This document shows, in pieces, positions 47,011 to 56,054 of a stretch of DNA of 64,000 bases. Under the pieces are notes generated by a model, which was not told where the DNA came from, searched no databases, and worked only from the letters and a program-made list of their open reading frames with translations. The stretch comes from an uncultured Mucilaginibacter sp. (GTDB lineage: Bacteria; Bacteroidota; Bacteroidia; Sphingobacteriales; Sphingobacteriaceae). The DNA lies in NCBI RefSeq assembly GCF_946479965.1, contig NZ_CAMLHX010000011.1:1-64000 (forward strand). Reading direction: 5' to 3'. The translations under genes were made by a program, and so were the position numbers. Position 1 is the stretch's first letter. Every line of letters begins with the position of its first letter.

Positions 47011-47568
47011 TTATTCTGCGCCTTCTTCGGTTTCAGCAGCAGCTTCAGTTTCTGTAGCGGCTTCAGTTTCTTCAACAGCCGGAGCTTCTTCTTCAACTTC
47101 TTCGGCAACCGGAGTGTTCTTAGCAGCAATAGCAGCAGCTTTATCAGCATTACGTTTAGCTTCAGCAGCTAAAGCAGCTTTACGTGCTTCATCTTTTGCA
47201 GAAACTAAATCTGATTTTTTACCGGTGATCTTTCCGTCTTTTTGATCGGTCCATGCTGCAAATTTCTCGTCAGCTTGTTCCTGGGTTAAAGCGCCTTTTT
47301 TAACGCCGCCCTCTAAGTGTTTTTTGTATAAAACGCCTTTGTAAGACAAAATTGCACGACAAGTATCAGTTGGCTGTGCGCCGTTGTTTACCCAATCAAG
47401 AGTTTTTTCAAAATTAATGTCAATTGTTGCAGGGTTGGTGTTTGGGTTATATGAACCTATACGCTCAATAAAACGACCATCGCGAGGTGCGCGTGCGTCT
47501 GCCACTACAATGTAGTAAAAAGGTTTTCCTTTTTTACCGTGTCTTTGCAATCTGATCTTAGTTGCCAT
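47011..47568 (-). CDS. rpsP: 30S ribosomal protein S16 with long acidic tail
   Basis: 185 residues, about twice the bacterial norm. Residues 1-80 are S16 ([42 protein letters not shown]). Residues 100-150 are charged and helical; the last 35 are almost only Ala, Glu, Thr and Val. Long tails of this kind are known for Bacteroidota S16. First gene of the block; a TACCTTTG -7 box lies at 47625-47632. Confidence 0.97.
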   Translation of the reverse strand: MATKIRLQRHGKKGKPFYYIVVADARAPRDGRFIERIGSYNPNTNPATIDINFEKTLDWVNNGAQPTDTCRAILSYKGVLYKKHLEGGVKKGALTQEQADEKFAAWTDQKDGKITGKKSDLVSAKDEARKAALAAEAKRNADKAAAIAAKNTPVAEEVEEEAPAVEETEAATETEAAAETEEGAE

Positions 47569-47624
47569 TTCTTATTCTTTTTTATGTGTCCAACATTCCC
47601 CCGGAGTTTCTTTCAGCGGGGACG

Positions 47625-47632
47625 CAAAGGTA
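47625..47632 (-). promoter_or_regulatory. -7 box of rpsP
   Basis: TACCTTTG on the minus strand, 57 bp before the ATG. The -33 region is AT-rich with no clear TTG. Confidence 0.4.
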
Positions 47633-47776
47633 AGAAAATTTATTTTATATTTTAATTAACGTTTAGCTTATTTTATTTGATTCTGAACGCATTAGTGTTT
47701 GATGACTTCTATCAGTATTTCCTTTATTTAAGAAACATTTAATATTGCATCCTGTTAAGGTAAGAAAACTAAAAAT

Positions 47777-48628
47777 ATGAAATGGTTCGGCGGTAAGCAA
47801 AGTAGCGACTACGAAGAGAGCAGCGGCGGCGGCCGCGGAATGTTATTTGGCGGAGGTATACTTGGCTTAATTGGCGCTGCCATCTATTTCTTTACCGGTA
47901 TTGACCCCGGTCAGATCTTAAATCAATCCGGCAATTCCGACCAAATAATTACACAACCCGGCGCCAGCGATAGTCGCGAAAAACAATTTGCGCGTGTGAT
48001 ATTTGAAGGTACAACCATAGTTTGGGACAGCCTTTTCAATACCATGGGCCAGCAATACGAGCACCCAATTTTACATGTTTTTACTGATGAGGTAAATGCC
48101 GAAGGCTGTGGGTACGCATCGTCAGCAACAGGGCCATTCTACTGCCCTGCTAATGGACGGGTTTATTTAGACCTTTCATTTTTTCAGGAACTTGCCAACA
48201 AATTTGGCGCTCCCGGCGAAGCGGCAAGCGCTTACGTAATAGCGCACGAAGTTGGCCATCACGTTCAAAACCTGATGGGAACATCCGCAAAAATGGATGC
48301 CGCACGTAACCGAATGAGCGAAACGGAATATAATAAACTCTCGGTTAAACTGGAGCTGCAGGCAGATTTTTATGCTGGCGTTTGGGCGCATTACCAGGCG
48401 CTTAATCACCACAATAATATTGTAATTGAGCGGGCGGATATCGATTCTGCATTAAACGCTGCCAACCAGATTGGCGATGACAGGTTGCAGCAGCAATACC
48501 AGGGCCGTGTTACACCGGATAGTTTTACCCACGGCAGTAGTGCACAACGCATGTATTGGTTTAAAAGAGGTTTTGACACCGGCGACCTGCGCAAAGGAGA
48601 TACTTTTGCCAATGATGAGAATGAGTAA
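47777..48628 (+). CDS. YpfJ-family neutral zinc metallopeptidase
   Basis: 283 residues. A cytoplasmic Gly-rich start, one membrane helix (MLFGGGILGLIGAAIYFFTG) and an extracytoplasmic domain with HEVGHHVQNLMG as zinc site, plus GPFYCPANGRVYLDL, LELQADFYAGVWAH and FTHGSSAQRMYWFKRGF, all family landmarks. Substrate unknown. 53 bp before the amidase gene on the same strand. Confidence 0.93.
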   Translation: MKWFGGKQSSDYEESSGGGRGMLFGGGILGLIGAAIYFFTGIDPGQILNQSGNSDQIITQPGASDSREKQFARVIFEGTTIVWDSLFNTMGQQYEHPILHVFTDEVNAEGCGYASSATGPFYCPANGRVYLDLSFFQELANKFGAPGEAASAYVIAHEVGHHVQNLMGTSAKMDAARNRMSETEYNKLSVKLELQADFYAGVWAHYQALNHHNNIVIERADIDSALNAANQIGDDRLQQQYQGRVTPDSFTHGSSAQRMYWFKRGFDTGDLRKGDTFANDENE

Positions 48629-48681
48629 AATCGATTGCGTCACATTTTCCCTTTATTGCAATAATATTTTACTTTAGCTGA

Positions 48682-49578
48682 ATGTATAGCCCGCGGAATT
48701 TTTTCGGAATAATTCTTTTTGCTTGTGTAGCCCTATGGTATGGCTGCTCGCCTAAAGTAGTACAGCCACCAAAAGCTGTGCAACCGCCCGATGTGCCGCC
48801 CGTACCTTTGGTCGCCAAAAAATATGAGACCACTGATAAGTTTTATACTACCAAAGCGGATTCATTATTAAATATTCTCAAGCAACAAACACCTGCAATG
48901 CTTTATGATAGTACGGGCGCTATCGCGGTACCTTCTGAGTGGGTTGGTTCGGTGAATTTCGGTATTCGCAAAGCTAATTTTGTGATACTGCATTACACCG
49001 CGCAGGATTCTGTACAGCAAACCTTAAACACTTTTACTGTGCTGCGCACCGAAGTAAGTGCCCATTACGTTATTGGCAAGGATGGTAAAATATTCCATAT
49101 GGTGAATGACTATCTGCGATCAAACCATGCCGGTGCGGGTAAGTGGGGCGGCGTTACGGATATGAACAGCAGTTCAATAGGTATTGAGATAGACAATACA
49201 GGCACCGAGCCTTTTACTGATGCCCAGGTAAATAGCCTCCTGCTTTTATTGGCTCAGCTAAAAAAGGCATATAATATACCAACTGCCAATTTTATTGGTC
49301 ACCAGGATTATGCTCCAAAAAGAAAATCTGATCCCGGATCGTTATTCCCCTGGAAAAAACTAGCTGATAACGGCTTTGGTCTTTGGAGCGATACAGTAGT
49401 GGTGCCCGCGCCGCCAAACTTTGATTATGCTACCGCATTACGTATAATCGGCTACGATACATCCAACCTCACCGCGGCTATTGTTGCCTTTAAGCGCCAT
49501 TTTGTACAGCAAGACAGCAACCCGATAATGAGCGAGCTTGATTTGAATGTGCTGTATAACGTTTACAGGAAATTTTAG
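48682..49578 (+). CDS. Lipoprotein N-acetylmuramoyl-L-alanine amidase (Amidase_2)
   Basis: 298 residues. Lipobox ALWYGC at residues 17-22. The amidase fold shows zinc ligands in FVILHYTAQDS and FIGHQDYAPKRKSDPG, with HYVIGKDGKIFHMVND and IGIEIDNTG between. It cleaves the bond between muramic acid and the stem peptide in the periplasm (recycling or remodelling). Its TAG stop is the start of a C-rich repeat copy (49577-49600). Confidence 0.93.
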   Translation: MYSPRNFFGIILFACVALWYGCSPKVVQPPKAVQPPDVPPVPLVAKKYETTDKFYTTKADSLLNILKQQTPAMLYDSTGAIAVPSEWVGSVNFGIRKANFVILHYTAQDSVQQTLNTFTVLRTEVSAHYVIGKDGKIFHMVNDYLRSNHAGAGKWGGVTDMNSSSIGIEIDNTGTEPFTDAQVNSLLLLLAQLKKAYNIPTANFIGHQDYAPKRKSDPGSLFPWKKLADNGFGLWSDTVVVPAPPNFDYATALRIIGYDTSNLTAAIVAFKRHFVQQDSNPIMSELDLNVLYNVYRKF

Positions 49579-49600
49579 CCCCTAACCCCCTAAAGGGGGA
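49577..49600 (+). repeat. C/G-rich 3'-end repeat at the amidase stop codon
   Basis: AGCCCCTAACCCCCTAAAGG followed by GGGA; starts within the TAG stop, same orientation as the gene. It is an inverted partner of the copy at 49665-49688. Confidence 0.75.
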
Positions 49601-49628
49601 ACGATAGTTTGCTAACCGGCTTCAATAA

Positions 49629-49660
49629 TAAAGGCCACTTTGTGAAGTGACCTTTATTTT
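49629..49660. terminator. Terminator between the amidase gene and glnS
   Basis: TAAAGGCCACTT and AAGTGACCTTTA (one mismatch, 4-nt loop), then TTTT. Confidence 0.65.
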
Positions 49661-51338
49661 ATGCTCCCCCTTTAGGGGGCTGGGGGGCTTTCCATCCATC
49701 CTTCAACGTTACCGTGCGGTTAAACACCAGCTTATCGTCGGTTGAAAGTTTATCTAAAGTAAAATACCCTTTGCGGATAAACTGGTAACCTCTACCGGCT
49801 TCGGCGGTTGCAAGGTCTTGTTCTATGTAGGCGTTCGGAATAATGGTTAAACTTTCTGGGTTGATATAATCTTTAAAGTCACCCTCCTCGTTTGATGGGT
49901 CTTCCACCTTAAACAAACGATCATACAAACGCACCTCGGCAGTTTTTGCATGTGGTACACTCACCCAATGGATGGTGCCTTTTACATTTACCCCGCTGGT
50001 GTCATGACCCGACTTGGAGTTAGGTAGGTAGATACAATGTATTTCTGTAACATTGCCATCGGCATCCTTTTTAAAGGATTCGCATGTTACTATATAAGCG
50101 TTTTTCAAGCGTACGCTCAAGCCAACACCCAAACGAAAGAACTTTTTAGGCGGCTCCTCCATAAAATCCTCGCGCTCTATCCATAGTTCATTACTGAATG
50201 GGATATCACGCCCGCCGTCGCCACCCTCAACTTCGGGGTTGTTTTCGCCGTGCATAGTTTCGGTTTCGCCTGCGGGATAGTTGGTTATAACCAGTTTTAT
50301 CGGATCAAGCACTGCCATACGGCGCCAGGCTGTCTTGTTCAGGTCCTCGCGGATGCAGAACTCCAACAGACTAAAGTCTATCATGTTTTCGCGTTTGGCT
50401 ACGCCGATGCGCTCGCAAAACTCGCGGATGGAAGCGGCGGTATAACCCCTACGGCGCAAACCGCTAATGGTTGACATACGCGGGTCATCCCAACCATCAA
50501 CATGCTTTTCATTCACTAACTGCATCAGCTTGCGCTTGCTCATTACAGTGTAAGTGATGTTTAAACGGGCAAATTCATATTGCTTGCTTGGGAAGATACC
50601 CAGTTGCTCAATAAACCAGTTATACAAGTCGCGGTGCGGGATAAACTCCAGCGTACATATGGAATGTGTTATATTCTCAATTGCATCCGATTGACCATGC
50701 GCGAAATCATACATCGGGTAAATGCACCATTTATCGCCCGTACGGTGATGATGCGCGTGTTTTATGCGGTACATCAACGGATCGCGCAGGTGCATATTAG
50801 GCGCGGCCAGGTCAAGCTTGGCGCGCAATACTTTTGCACCATCAGGATATTTACCATCCTTCATTTCGGCAAACAGCTGCAAGTTTTCTTCTACACTGCG
50901 GCTGCGGTATTGATTAGGTGTACCCGGCTCGGTTGGCGTTCCTTTTTGAGCCGCTATTTCTTCGGCGCTGCTGTCATCAACATAGGCCAGGTCTTTTTTT
51001 ATCAGTGCTACCGCAAAATCATATAATTGATCAAAATAGTCTGACGCGTACAACTCATTGGCCCACTCAAAGCCCAGCCAGCGTACGTCATCTTTTATGC
51101 TTTCAACATACTCAGTGTCCTCAGTAACGGGGTTGGTATCGTCAAAACGCAGGTTGGTTTTGCCGTTATATTTATTGGCCAGGCCAAAGTTAAGGCAGAT
51201 GGATTTAGCATGACCAATATGCAGATAGCCATTAGGCTCTGGCGGAAAACGGGTTAACACCCTGCCGCCGTGCTTGCCTGCACTTAAATCCTCTTCAACT
51301 ATTTCTTCTATAAAGTTTAATGATCTCTCTTCGCTCAT
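49659..51338 (-). CDS. glnS: Glutaminyl-tRNA synthetase
   Basis: 559 residues. HIGH motif in [20 protein letters not shown] counterpart in [31 protein letters not shown] and WPTYDFAHG-like [13 protein letters not shown]. Charges tRNA-Gln directly. The last ten residues, [10 protein letters not shown], are encoded by a copy of the C-rich repeat (49665-49688) found at the stop codons of asd and the amidase; here it has no stop, so the protein gained a short tail. Confidence 0.97.
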   Translation of the reverse strand: MSEERSLNFIEEIVEEDLSAGKHGGRVLTRFPPEPNGYLHIGHAKSICLNFGLANKYNGKTNLRFDDTNPVTEDTEYVESIKDDVRWLGFEWANELYASDYFDQLYDFAVALIKKDLAYVDDSSAEEIAAQKGTPTEPGTPNQYRSRSVEENLQLFAEMKDGKYPDGAKVLRAKLDLAAPNMHLRDPLMYRIKHAHHHRTGDKWCIYPMYDFAHGQSDAIENITHSICTLEFIPHRDLYNWFIEQLGIFPSKQYEFARLNITYTVMSKRKLMQLVNEKHVDGWDDPRMSTISGLRRRGYTAASIREFCERIGVAKRENMIDFSLLEFCIREDLNKTAWRRMAVLDPIKLVITNYPAGETETMHGENNPEVEGGDGGRDIPFSNELWIEREDFMEEPPKKFFRLGVGLSVRLKNAYIVTCESFKKDADGNVTEIHCIYLPNSKSGHDTSGVNVKGTIHWVSVPHAKTAEVRLYDRLFKVEDPSNEEGDFKDYINPESLTIIPNAYIEQDLATAEAGRGYQFIRKGYFTLDKLSTDDKLVFNRTVTLKDGWKAPQPPKGGA

Positions 51339-51462
51339 ATTGCAGCAAAAGTAACCTTTTTAGCCGAAAGGGTAAAGACTGTTGCTTTATCAGGGTGAAA
51401 CTTAATGAACCGATGAATAAAAGCGCCCGGTAAACGGTAGAGGTGGGTGGCTCTGAGCCGGG

Positions 51463-51501
51463 GTGAGCCACCATGAGCCCTGTGAGCCACCGTGAGCCAC
51501 C
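51463..51501. repeat. Decamer repeat GTGAGCCACC
   Basis: Three exact copies (51463-51472, 51482-51491, 51492-51501) and one degenerate unit in the gap upstream of glnS. No coding sense; role unknown. Confidence 0.6.
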
Positions 51502-51605
51502 CGCAAGATTTTGTCAGCACTTTGGTGGATTGAGCTGATTTCACTCGCTTTAAGGATTGCAAGCATCAATTGATTTTGTATTTTTAGCCCTATTAAAGCC
51601 TTATC

Positions 51606-53108
51606 ATGAAAAAGCTTATTTTCCTTCTGGCCTTTTTGCCCGTGCTTGCGATGGGTCAAAACAACGGCGTTTACCAGGATTACTTCGAAAAAGTTAGAGA
51701 CCTTTCTACAGCCATTAAAATAAATGGTCAGTTAAGCGTACTGCAAGTTAATACGGATAACGAAAATTATGATGTAGTAGCTATAAACGATAAAATGCAG
51801 ATGGTTTGGCGTACACCAATGGCAGGTTATGCTATGGCGGTTGCCAAATTTAAAGGTAAGATAATTGCCATTGCTGCAACCGATCACTCCGCTATGCTGG
51901 GTAAAAACAATATTTATAAAGCAGTGATTATTGACCCCGCCAACGGGAAAATTGTAACCACCAAAACCATTTACGAGGGCGCGCCCGAATACATGGATTT
52001 CCCGGAAATACTGATCAGCAAAGATAATTTTTGGGGCATAGGCGTAAGGCAGAGCACCTTTAAACGCCAACTGCACGTGGCCGCGCCCAGTATATTCGCG
52101 CTCATTTCCTTATCAAAGTTCGATAAACAATACCATGACACCAAGGACCTGAATGTTTTTCAGTATGATGAAAGCCTGAATGTTATAAATACATTCAAGC
52201 CCGAAGTTTTACCAACAGCTACCTATGCAGGTATGCAAGTAAACGAGGCCGGCGATGTTTTTGTAGCCTGGTTTAGCGATGGTAAGAACAAAGGAAACGA
52301 TGGCGGAGTTAATATACACCGGTATGAATATGGGAAAAAACAACAAGCAGGAACTATAAAAGCTGACATTGGGTTACGATCAGAACTTTTTTCTGCTGTT
52401 GATGCTATTCAATTCACTACATCGTCTGCTAACCGGTCAAAGATCTACCTCGGGCTCTTTTATACCAACCTCAATAAAGACCTTGAGTTAGGCATTGGCA
52501 CCTTTGATTTGGCCAACGGGCAAAAAAAGTTTGTTACCGAAGTTTTTGACCGCGCTCACTTTAAAGCTATTGAAAAGGAGTATGTTGAATTTAACAATGA
52601 CCTGCACAACTTAGATTTAGGACGCTCATTGCAGGTGCGGTGTTTTGAAGAGGTAAACGGAGCCTTGGTAATGGCTGCGACATCGCGTGGTGCCCAATCA
52701 TCCGCTATAAATAGCTCTGGGATGTGGGTGACCGAGTTGGGGATACTTATTCATGTATACGATCCCGCGCTGACACTAAAGTACCGGCAATTTGTGCCCT
52801 GCGGGTATTCGTACCCTAGCCGGCGGATACCAATTGCTTATATTTTTACTAACACAGGCAAATTGCACATCCTCGCTTCAGACAAAACAGGGGCAAATAC
52901 TATGAACGCGCTTTATTCAGTGCTCGACCTGCAAAGCGGCAAATGGAACAAAATGGAGCGCCTGTCAAAAAAGAAAATTGACAACAGCGCTTATGCAGAT
53001 GGCGGTGCCACCTTATGGTTTGATAACTTTTTCTATGTACCCTATCTTGAACCAAAAGGCTTTACGGGAACTAAGTACAATGTAAGCTATCAGCAGAATA
53101 GTTATTAA
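51606..53108 (+). CDS. Secreted protein of unknown function, probably beta-propeller-like
   Basis: 500 residues. A signal peptide (MKKLIFLLAFLPVLAMGQ) and no membrane segment after it. The body is a series of strand-turn-strand units (YDVVAINDKMQMVWRTPMAG, YKAVIIDPANGKIV, VFVAWFSDGKNKGNDGGV, LGIGTFDLANGQKKF, YSVLDLQSGKWNKM), as in propellers, but no named family is recognised. Exported, single gene; ends before a terminator at 53163-53190. Confidence 0.65.
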   Translation: MKKLIFLLAFLPVLAMGQNNGVYQDYFEKVRDLSTAIKINGQLSVLQVNTDNENYDVVAINDKMQMVWRTPMAGYAMAVAKFKGKIIAIAATDHSAMLGKNNIYKAVIIDPANGKIVTTKTIYEGAPEYMDFPEILISKDNFWGIGVRQSTFKRQLHVAAPSIFALISLSKFDKQYHDTKDLNVFQYDESLNVINTFKPEVLPTATYAGMQVNEAGDVFVAWFSDGKNKGNDGGVNIHRYEYGKKQQAGTIKADIGLRSELFSAVDAIQFTTSSANRSKIYLGLFYTNLNKDLELGIGTFDLANGQKKFVTEVFDRAHFKAIEKEYVEFNNDLHNLDLGRSLQVRCFEEVNGALVMAATSRGAQSSAINSSGMWVTELGILIHVYDPALTLKYRQFVPCGYSYPSRRIPIAYIFTNTGKLHILASDKTGANTMNALYSVLDLQSGKWNKMERLSKKKIDNSAYADGGATLWFDNFFYVPYLEPKGFTGTKYNVSYQQNSY

Positions 53109-53162
53109 AATAACGCGGAATACTGTACTATACCAAACTTACCTCAACAACAAGCATTAAAA

Positions 53163-53190
53163 AAGCCCTTGTTTTTGGCAAGGGCTTCAT
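53163..53190. terminator. Terminator between two convergent genes
   Basis: AAGCCCTTG (53163-53171) pairs with CAAGGGCTT (53179-53187); A-rich on one side and T-containing on the other. Confidence 0.7.
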
Positions 53191-53197
53191 CTTTTCT

Positions 53198-54466
53198 TTA
53201 ATCCCACCAGGTTTCGCCTGGCACCATGTATTTTTCTTTAACCAGTTTTTCATTAAGCGTAATGCCGAGACCCGGTTTACCGTTAAATTGCAGGTAGCCG
53301 TCTTTTAACATGTCAATACCATAACCCAATACTTCGGGGTCGCCGTTACAGCTTTTTCCATCCTGGTTTATCGCCTGGTTCATAAAGGCTTCGTGGCCAA
53401 CAAACTCGCGTACAGTTGCTGCCCAATGTGCCGAAGCGATTGTAGCTACCGGTCCGGCCACATTATGTGTTACTACCGGGATAAAATAGGTTTCGGCCAT
53501 ATCGGCTATCTTCTTCGCTTCCAGTAAGCCGCCGGTCATAGATACATCTATCTCAATTTTATGTACCGCGCCGTTTACAATAAACGGGCGGAAATCGTCG
53601 CGGGTATACAGGTTTTCTCCGGTTAATATCGGCACCGGCGACTGCTGGGTAAGCCGTACCCATTGTTCGTTATAAGCGAATGGCAGCGGGTCTTCCAGCC
53701 ACCATGGCTTCATAGGCGCAACGGCATGGGCTAAGCGTAAGGCGCTGTCAAGATCCATTTCCCAATGTGTATGCACAACAATTTCAAAATCGGGACCTAC
53801 AGCATCGCGCACGTTTTGAAAGCCACGTGCGTTACGCTCCACCTCGTTATTGGATAACATACGGTTATCCAACCGTTCCCAGTTCTGATCGCGGATATAG
53901 TCAACCTTAGCTGCGGTTAATTTCCATTGCTTCATTTTAGCAGCATATTCTGCGCATGAGTCTTTGCTCAGCAAATCGCGGGGGCGGGTGGTGCAATAAG
54001 CACGAACTTGTTTACGGTGCGCACCGCCGCCTAATATATTATGAACCGGCTGATCGGCCAGTTTACCCAGGATATCCCACAGCGCCATCTCTACCCCTGT
54101 TATGGCATGTTGAGGGATGCCGTGGTTGCCACCGTAGTAGGATGTACGGGTGCTCATTTTAAATAATAAGCGTTCCAATTCGTATGGATCCTGCCCCATT
54201 AATATGGGTTTATAAACCGAATTAATGATGTCTTTTGCACCAAAGCTGTTCTCGTCATGATGGCACTCGCCGATGCCGATTACACCTGCGTCGGTTTCAA
54301 TCTTAACCAGCAAGCTTGGCCTGAAACCGATTTTAGTACGAAGGGTTTTAATGTTAGTGATCTTTACCTTGCGAACATTGGGCGATGCCATCAGATCAAG
54401 ATAGGGCATAAACACTGCTGCCGCGCCGGCAACAGCCATCTTTTGGATAAAGCTGCGTCTTCTCAT
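53198..54466 (-). CDS. Tat-exported mandelate racemase/muconate lactonizing family enzyme (sugar-acid dehydratase-like)
   Basis: 422 residues. A twin-arginine leader (MRRRSFIQKMAVAGAAAVF) is followed by the enolase-superfamily capping domain and barrel: LTAAKVDYIRD, metal residues in FEIVVHTHWEMD, WWLEDPLPF and PILTGENLYTRDDF, and the catalytic VTHNVAGP. The nearest types are galactonate- or related sugar-acid dehydratases. An extracytoplasmic location is unusual for the superfamily but common for Bacteroidota sugar enzymes. Substrate unproven. Confidence 0.87.
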   Translation of the reverse strand: MRRRSFIQKMAVAGAAAVFMPYLDLMASPNVRKVKITNIKTLRTKIGFRPSLLVKIETDAGVIGIGECHHDENSFGAKDIINSVYKPILMGQDPYELERLLFKMSTRTSYYGGNHGIPQHAITGVEMALWDILGKLADQPVHNILGGGAHRKQVRAYCTTRPRDLLSKDSCAEYAAKMKQWKLTAAKVDYIRDQNWERLDNRMLSNNEVERNARGFQNVRDAVGPDFEIVVHTHWEMDLDSALRLAHAVAPMKPWWLEDPLPFAYNEQWVRLTQQSPVPILTGENLYTRDDFRPFIVNGAVHKIEIDVSMTGGLLEAKKIADMAETYFIPVVTHNVAGPVATIASAHWAATVREFVGHEAFMNQAINQDGKSCNGDPEVLGYGIDMLKDGYLQFNGKPGLGITLNEKLVKEKYMVPGETWWD

Positions 54467-54573
54467 TAGAATAAACGATAATAATATATAATTGGTTAGC
54501 GGCCTGATGGACAGACCCGATAGCCAAATATATTATTTATTGTTGAAAGGAAAAGCTAATTTTTGTGAGCCCC

Positions 54574-55194
54574 TTAATTACTTTTCAGCTCTGATGCCTG
54601 ATGCTTTTTGTTAAGAAGCTTTTGAAGTTTAGAAGCTAAAATAGATGACCCTGCACCAATAAGCGCTCCGGCGAATACATCACTTGGATAATGGACGCCT
54701 AAATGTAAACGCGAATATCCAACAGCTGTTGCATAGGTATAAGATGGAACGATTACATACCATTTTGGGAAAGCTATACTGAGTGAAGTAGCTGTAGCAA
54801 AGGCTACTGAGGTGTGGCCGGATGGGAAAGACGGATCGTTACCCTCCGCTTTACCATAAATAAGGTTAGGGTAAGCTTCGAAAGGGCGTTGCCGTTTAAT
54901 GGTATACTTTAATACCGTTGCCGCACCCTCGTTAAGCACCAGCGCTCCCGCCATCTGCACGCCCTTCCAGGTAAGTTCTTTATTGTGCCCGGCAAGGCCG
55001 GTAACAATTACGGTGACGGGCGCCGTTACAGCCAATACAGAAACTGATGAGGATAGGTCTCTCCAGGCTGCATCAGAACTGGAGGGAGGGCCATTAATGC
55101 TGTTAAGTATTCTAAGGTCAAGGCTCTGTGCATTGCCAATGTGGGCAACTGACACCAGCAGCAAACTCAACAAAAATGATAGAAACGCACGCAT
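54574..55194 (-). CDS. PAP2-family phosphatase
   Basis: 206 residues. A signal peptide or first helix, then the three phosphatase motifs: KYTIKRQRPF, SFPSGHTS and YSRLHLGVHYPSD. These enzymes remove phosphate from lipid phosphates or undecaprenyl diphosphate on the outer face of the membrane. It starts 2 bp after the ComA-type gene, so the two are cotranscribed, which raises the idea of a shared lipid-linked substrate. Confidence 0.93.
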   Translation of the reverse strand: MRAFLSFLLSLLLVSVAHIGNAQSLDLRILNSINGPPSSSDAAWRDLSSSVSVLAVTAPVTVIVTGLAGHNKELTWKGVQMAGALVLNEGAATVLKYTIKRQRPFEAYPNLIYGKAEGNDPSFPSGHTSVAFATATSLSIAFPKWYVIVPSYTYATAVGYSRLHLGVHYPSDVFAGALIGAGSSILASKLQKLLNKKHQASELKSN

Positions 55195-55196
55195 TC

Positions 55197-55952
55197 CTAC
55201 AAGAAATGATCGAAAGTATCGCTTCTGATACCTAAACGCAGAGTTTCCAATGGGATCACGTCATTAGGAGCAATATTGCCCAAACTTACATTGGCACCCA
55301 CCAGTTTAATGAACCAAACCTGCTGCGGTTTTTGCGGAGCTTCCCAGATTATGGTTTGCTCAGGTATTTGGGTGAGTATCTCGTCTACCAAACCCTGGCG
55401 CACCTCGCCTGAGTCGCGGTAGATGCCAACGTTGCCACTTTCGCGGGCCTCGGCAATAACCTTCCATGATCCGGCTTCTATTTCGGCCTTCATCAGTTGG
55501 ATCCATTTGTAAGGGGCGAATATCTTTTGCACATCCTTTGAGCCAACTTCGGATATTACGGTTACTTGTTTAGAGAGCTCGGTAATATATTTACACTTTT
55601 CTTCGTGTGTTATTTCGATAGATCCATCAGATACTTCGGCATAAGCCAGCCCATATTTATCCAGCAGGCGGCGATAATCATCAAATTGCCCGCGTACTAT
55701 CATCGCCTCAAATAAAGTCCCACCAAAATAAACGGGGATGCCGGCATCCTTATAAAGCTTAAGTTTTTGATCCAGATTAGGCGTAACATATGATGTGGCC
55801 CATCCCAGTTTCACCATATCGGTATATGTCCCGGCCACTTCAATAAAATTCTCCACCTCGCGTAAACTAAGGCCCTTATCCATTACCATGGTTATACCGC
55901 TCTCCCTCGGCTTTTGCACTCTATCCGGAAGATTATTGATGGTGTAATTCAT
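55197..55952 (-). CDS. comA: Phosphosulfolactate synthase family protein
   Basis: 251 residues from MNYTINNLPDRVQKPRESGI; a start at 55994 would overlap the terminator of the gene upstream. (beta/alpha)8 enzyme; seen: ITMVMDKGLSLREVENFI, DMVKLGWATSYV, VYFGGTLFEAMIVRGQFDDY, YAEVSDGSIEIT and IWEAPQKPQQVWFIKLVGAN. In methanogens ComA adds sulfite to phosphoenolpyruvate. In a bacterium of this group, which cannot be assumed to make coenzyme M, a role in sulfonate or sulfonolipid precursor supply is plausible but untested. Confidence 0.9.
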   Translation of the reverse strand: MNYTINNLPDRVQKPRESGITMVMDKGLSLREVENFIEVAGTYTDMVKLGWATSYVTPNLDQKLKLYKDAGIPVYFGGTLFEAMIVRGQFDDYRRLLDKYGLAYAEVSDGSIEITHEEKCKYITELSKQVTVISEVGSKDVQKIFAPYKWIQLMKAEIEAGSWKVIAEARESGNVGIYRDSGEVRQGLVDEILTQIPEQTIIWEAPQKPQQVWFIKLVGANVSLGNIAPNDVIPLETLRLGIRSDTFDHFL

Positions 55953-55992
55953 AAAAAACAACGTGTAGTTTGAGCTATACGCGGTAAAAGTC

Positions 55993-56029
55993 ATAAAAAA
56001 AACTAAAACCCGAAAGAAGTTTTAGTTTA
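55993..56029 (-). terminator. Terminator of the downstream-facing TPR gene
   Basis: Minus strand: AACTAAAAC pairs with GTTTTAGTT (9 bp), then a run of T. Confidence 0.8.
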
Positions 56030-56054
56030 ATTTATGTCAGCATAGCAAAATGCG

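Noticed and set aside
51335..51562. Small gene upstream of glnS
   Set aside because: It runs through the GTGAGCCACC repeats, with no start signal or recognisable product.
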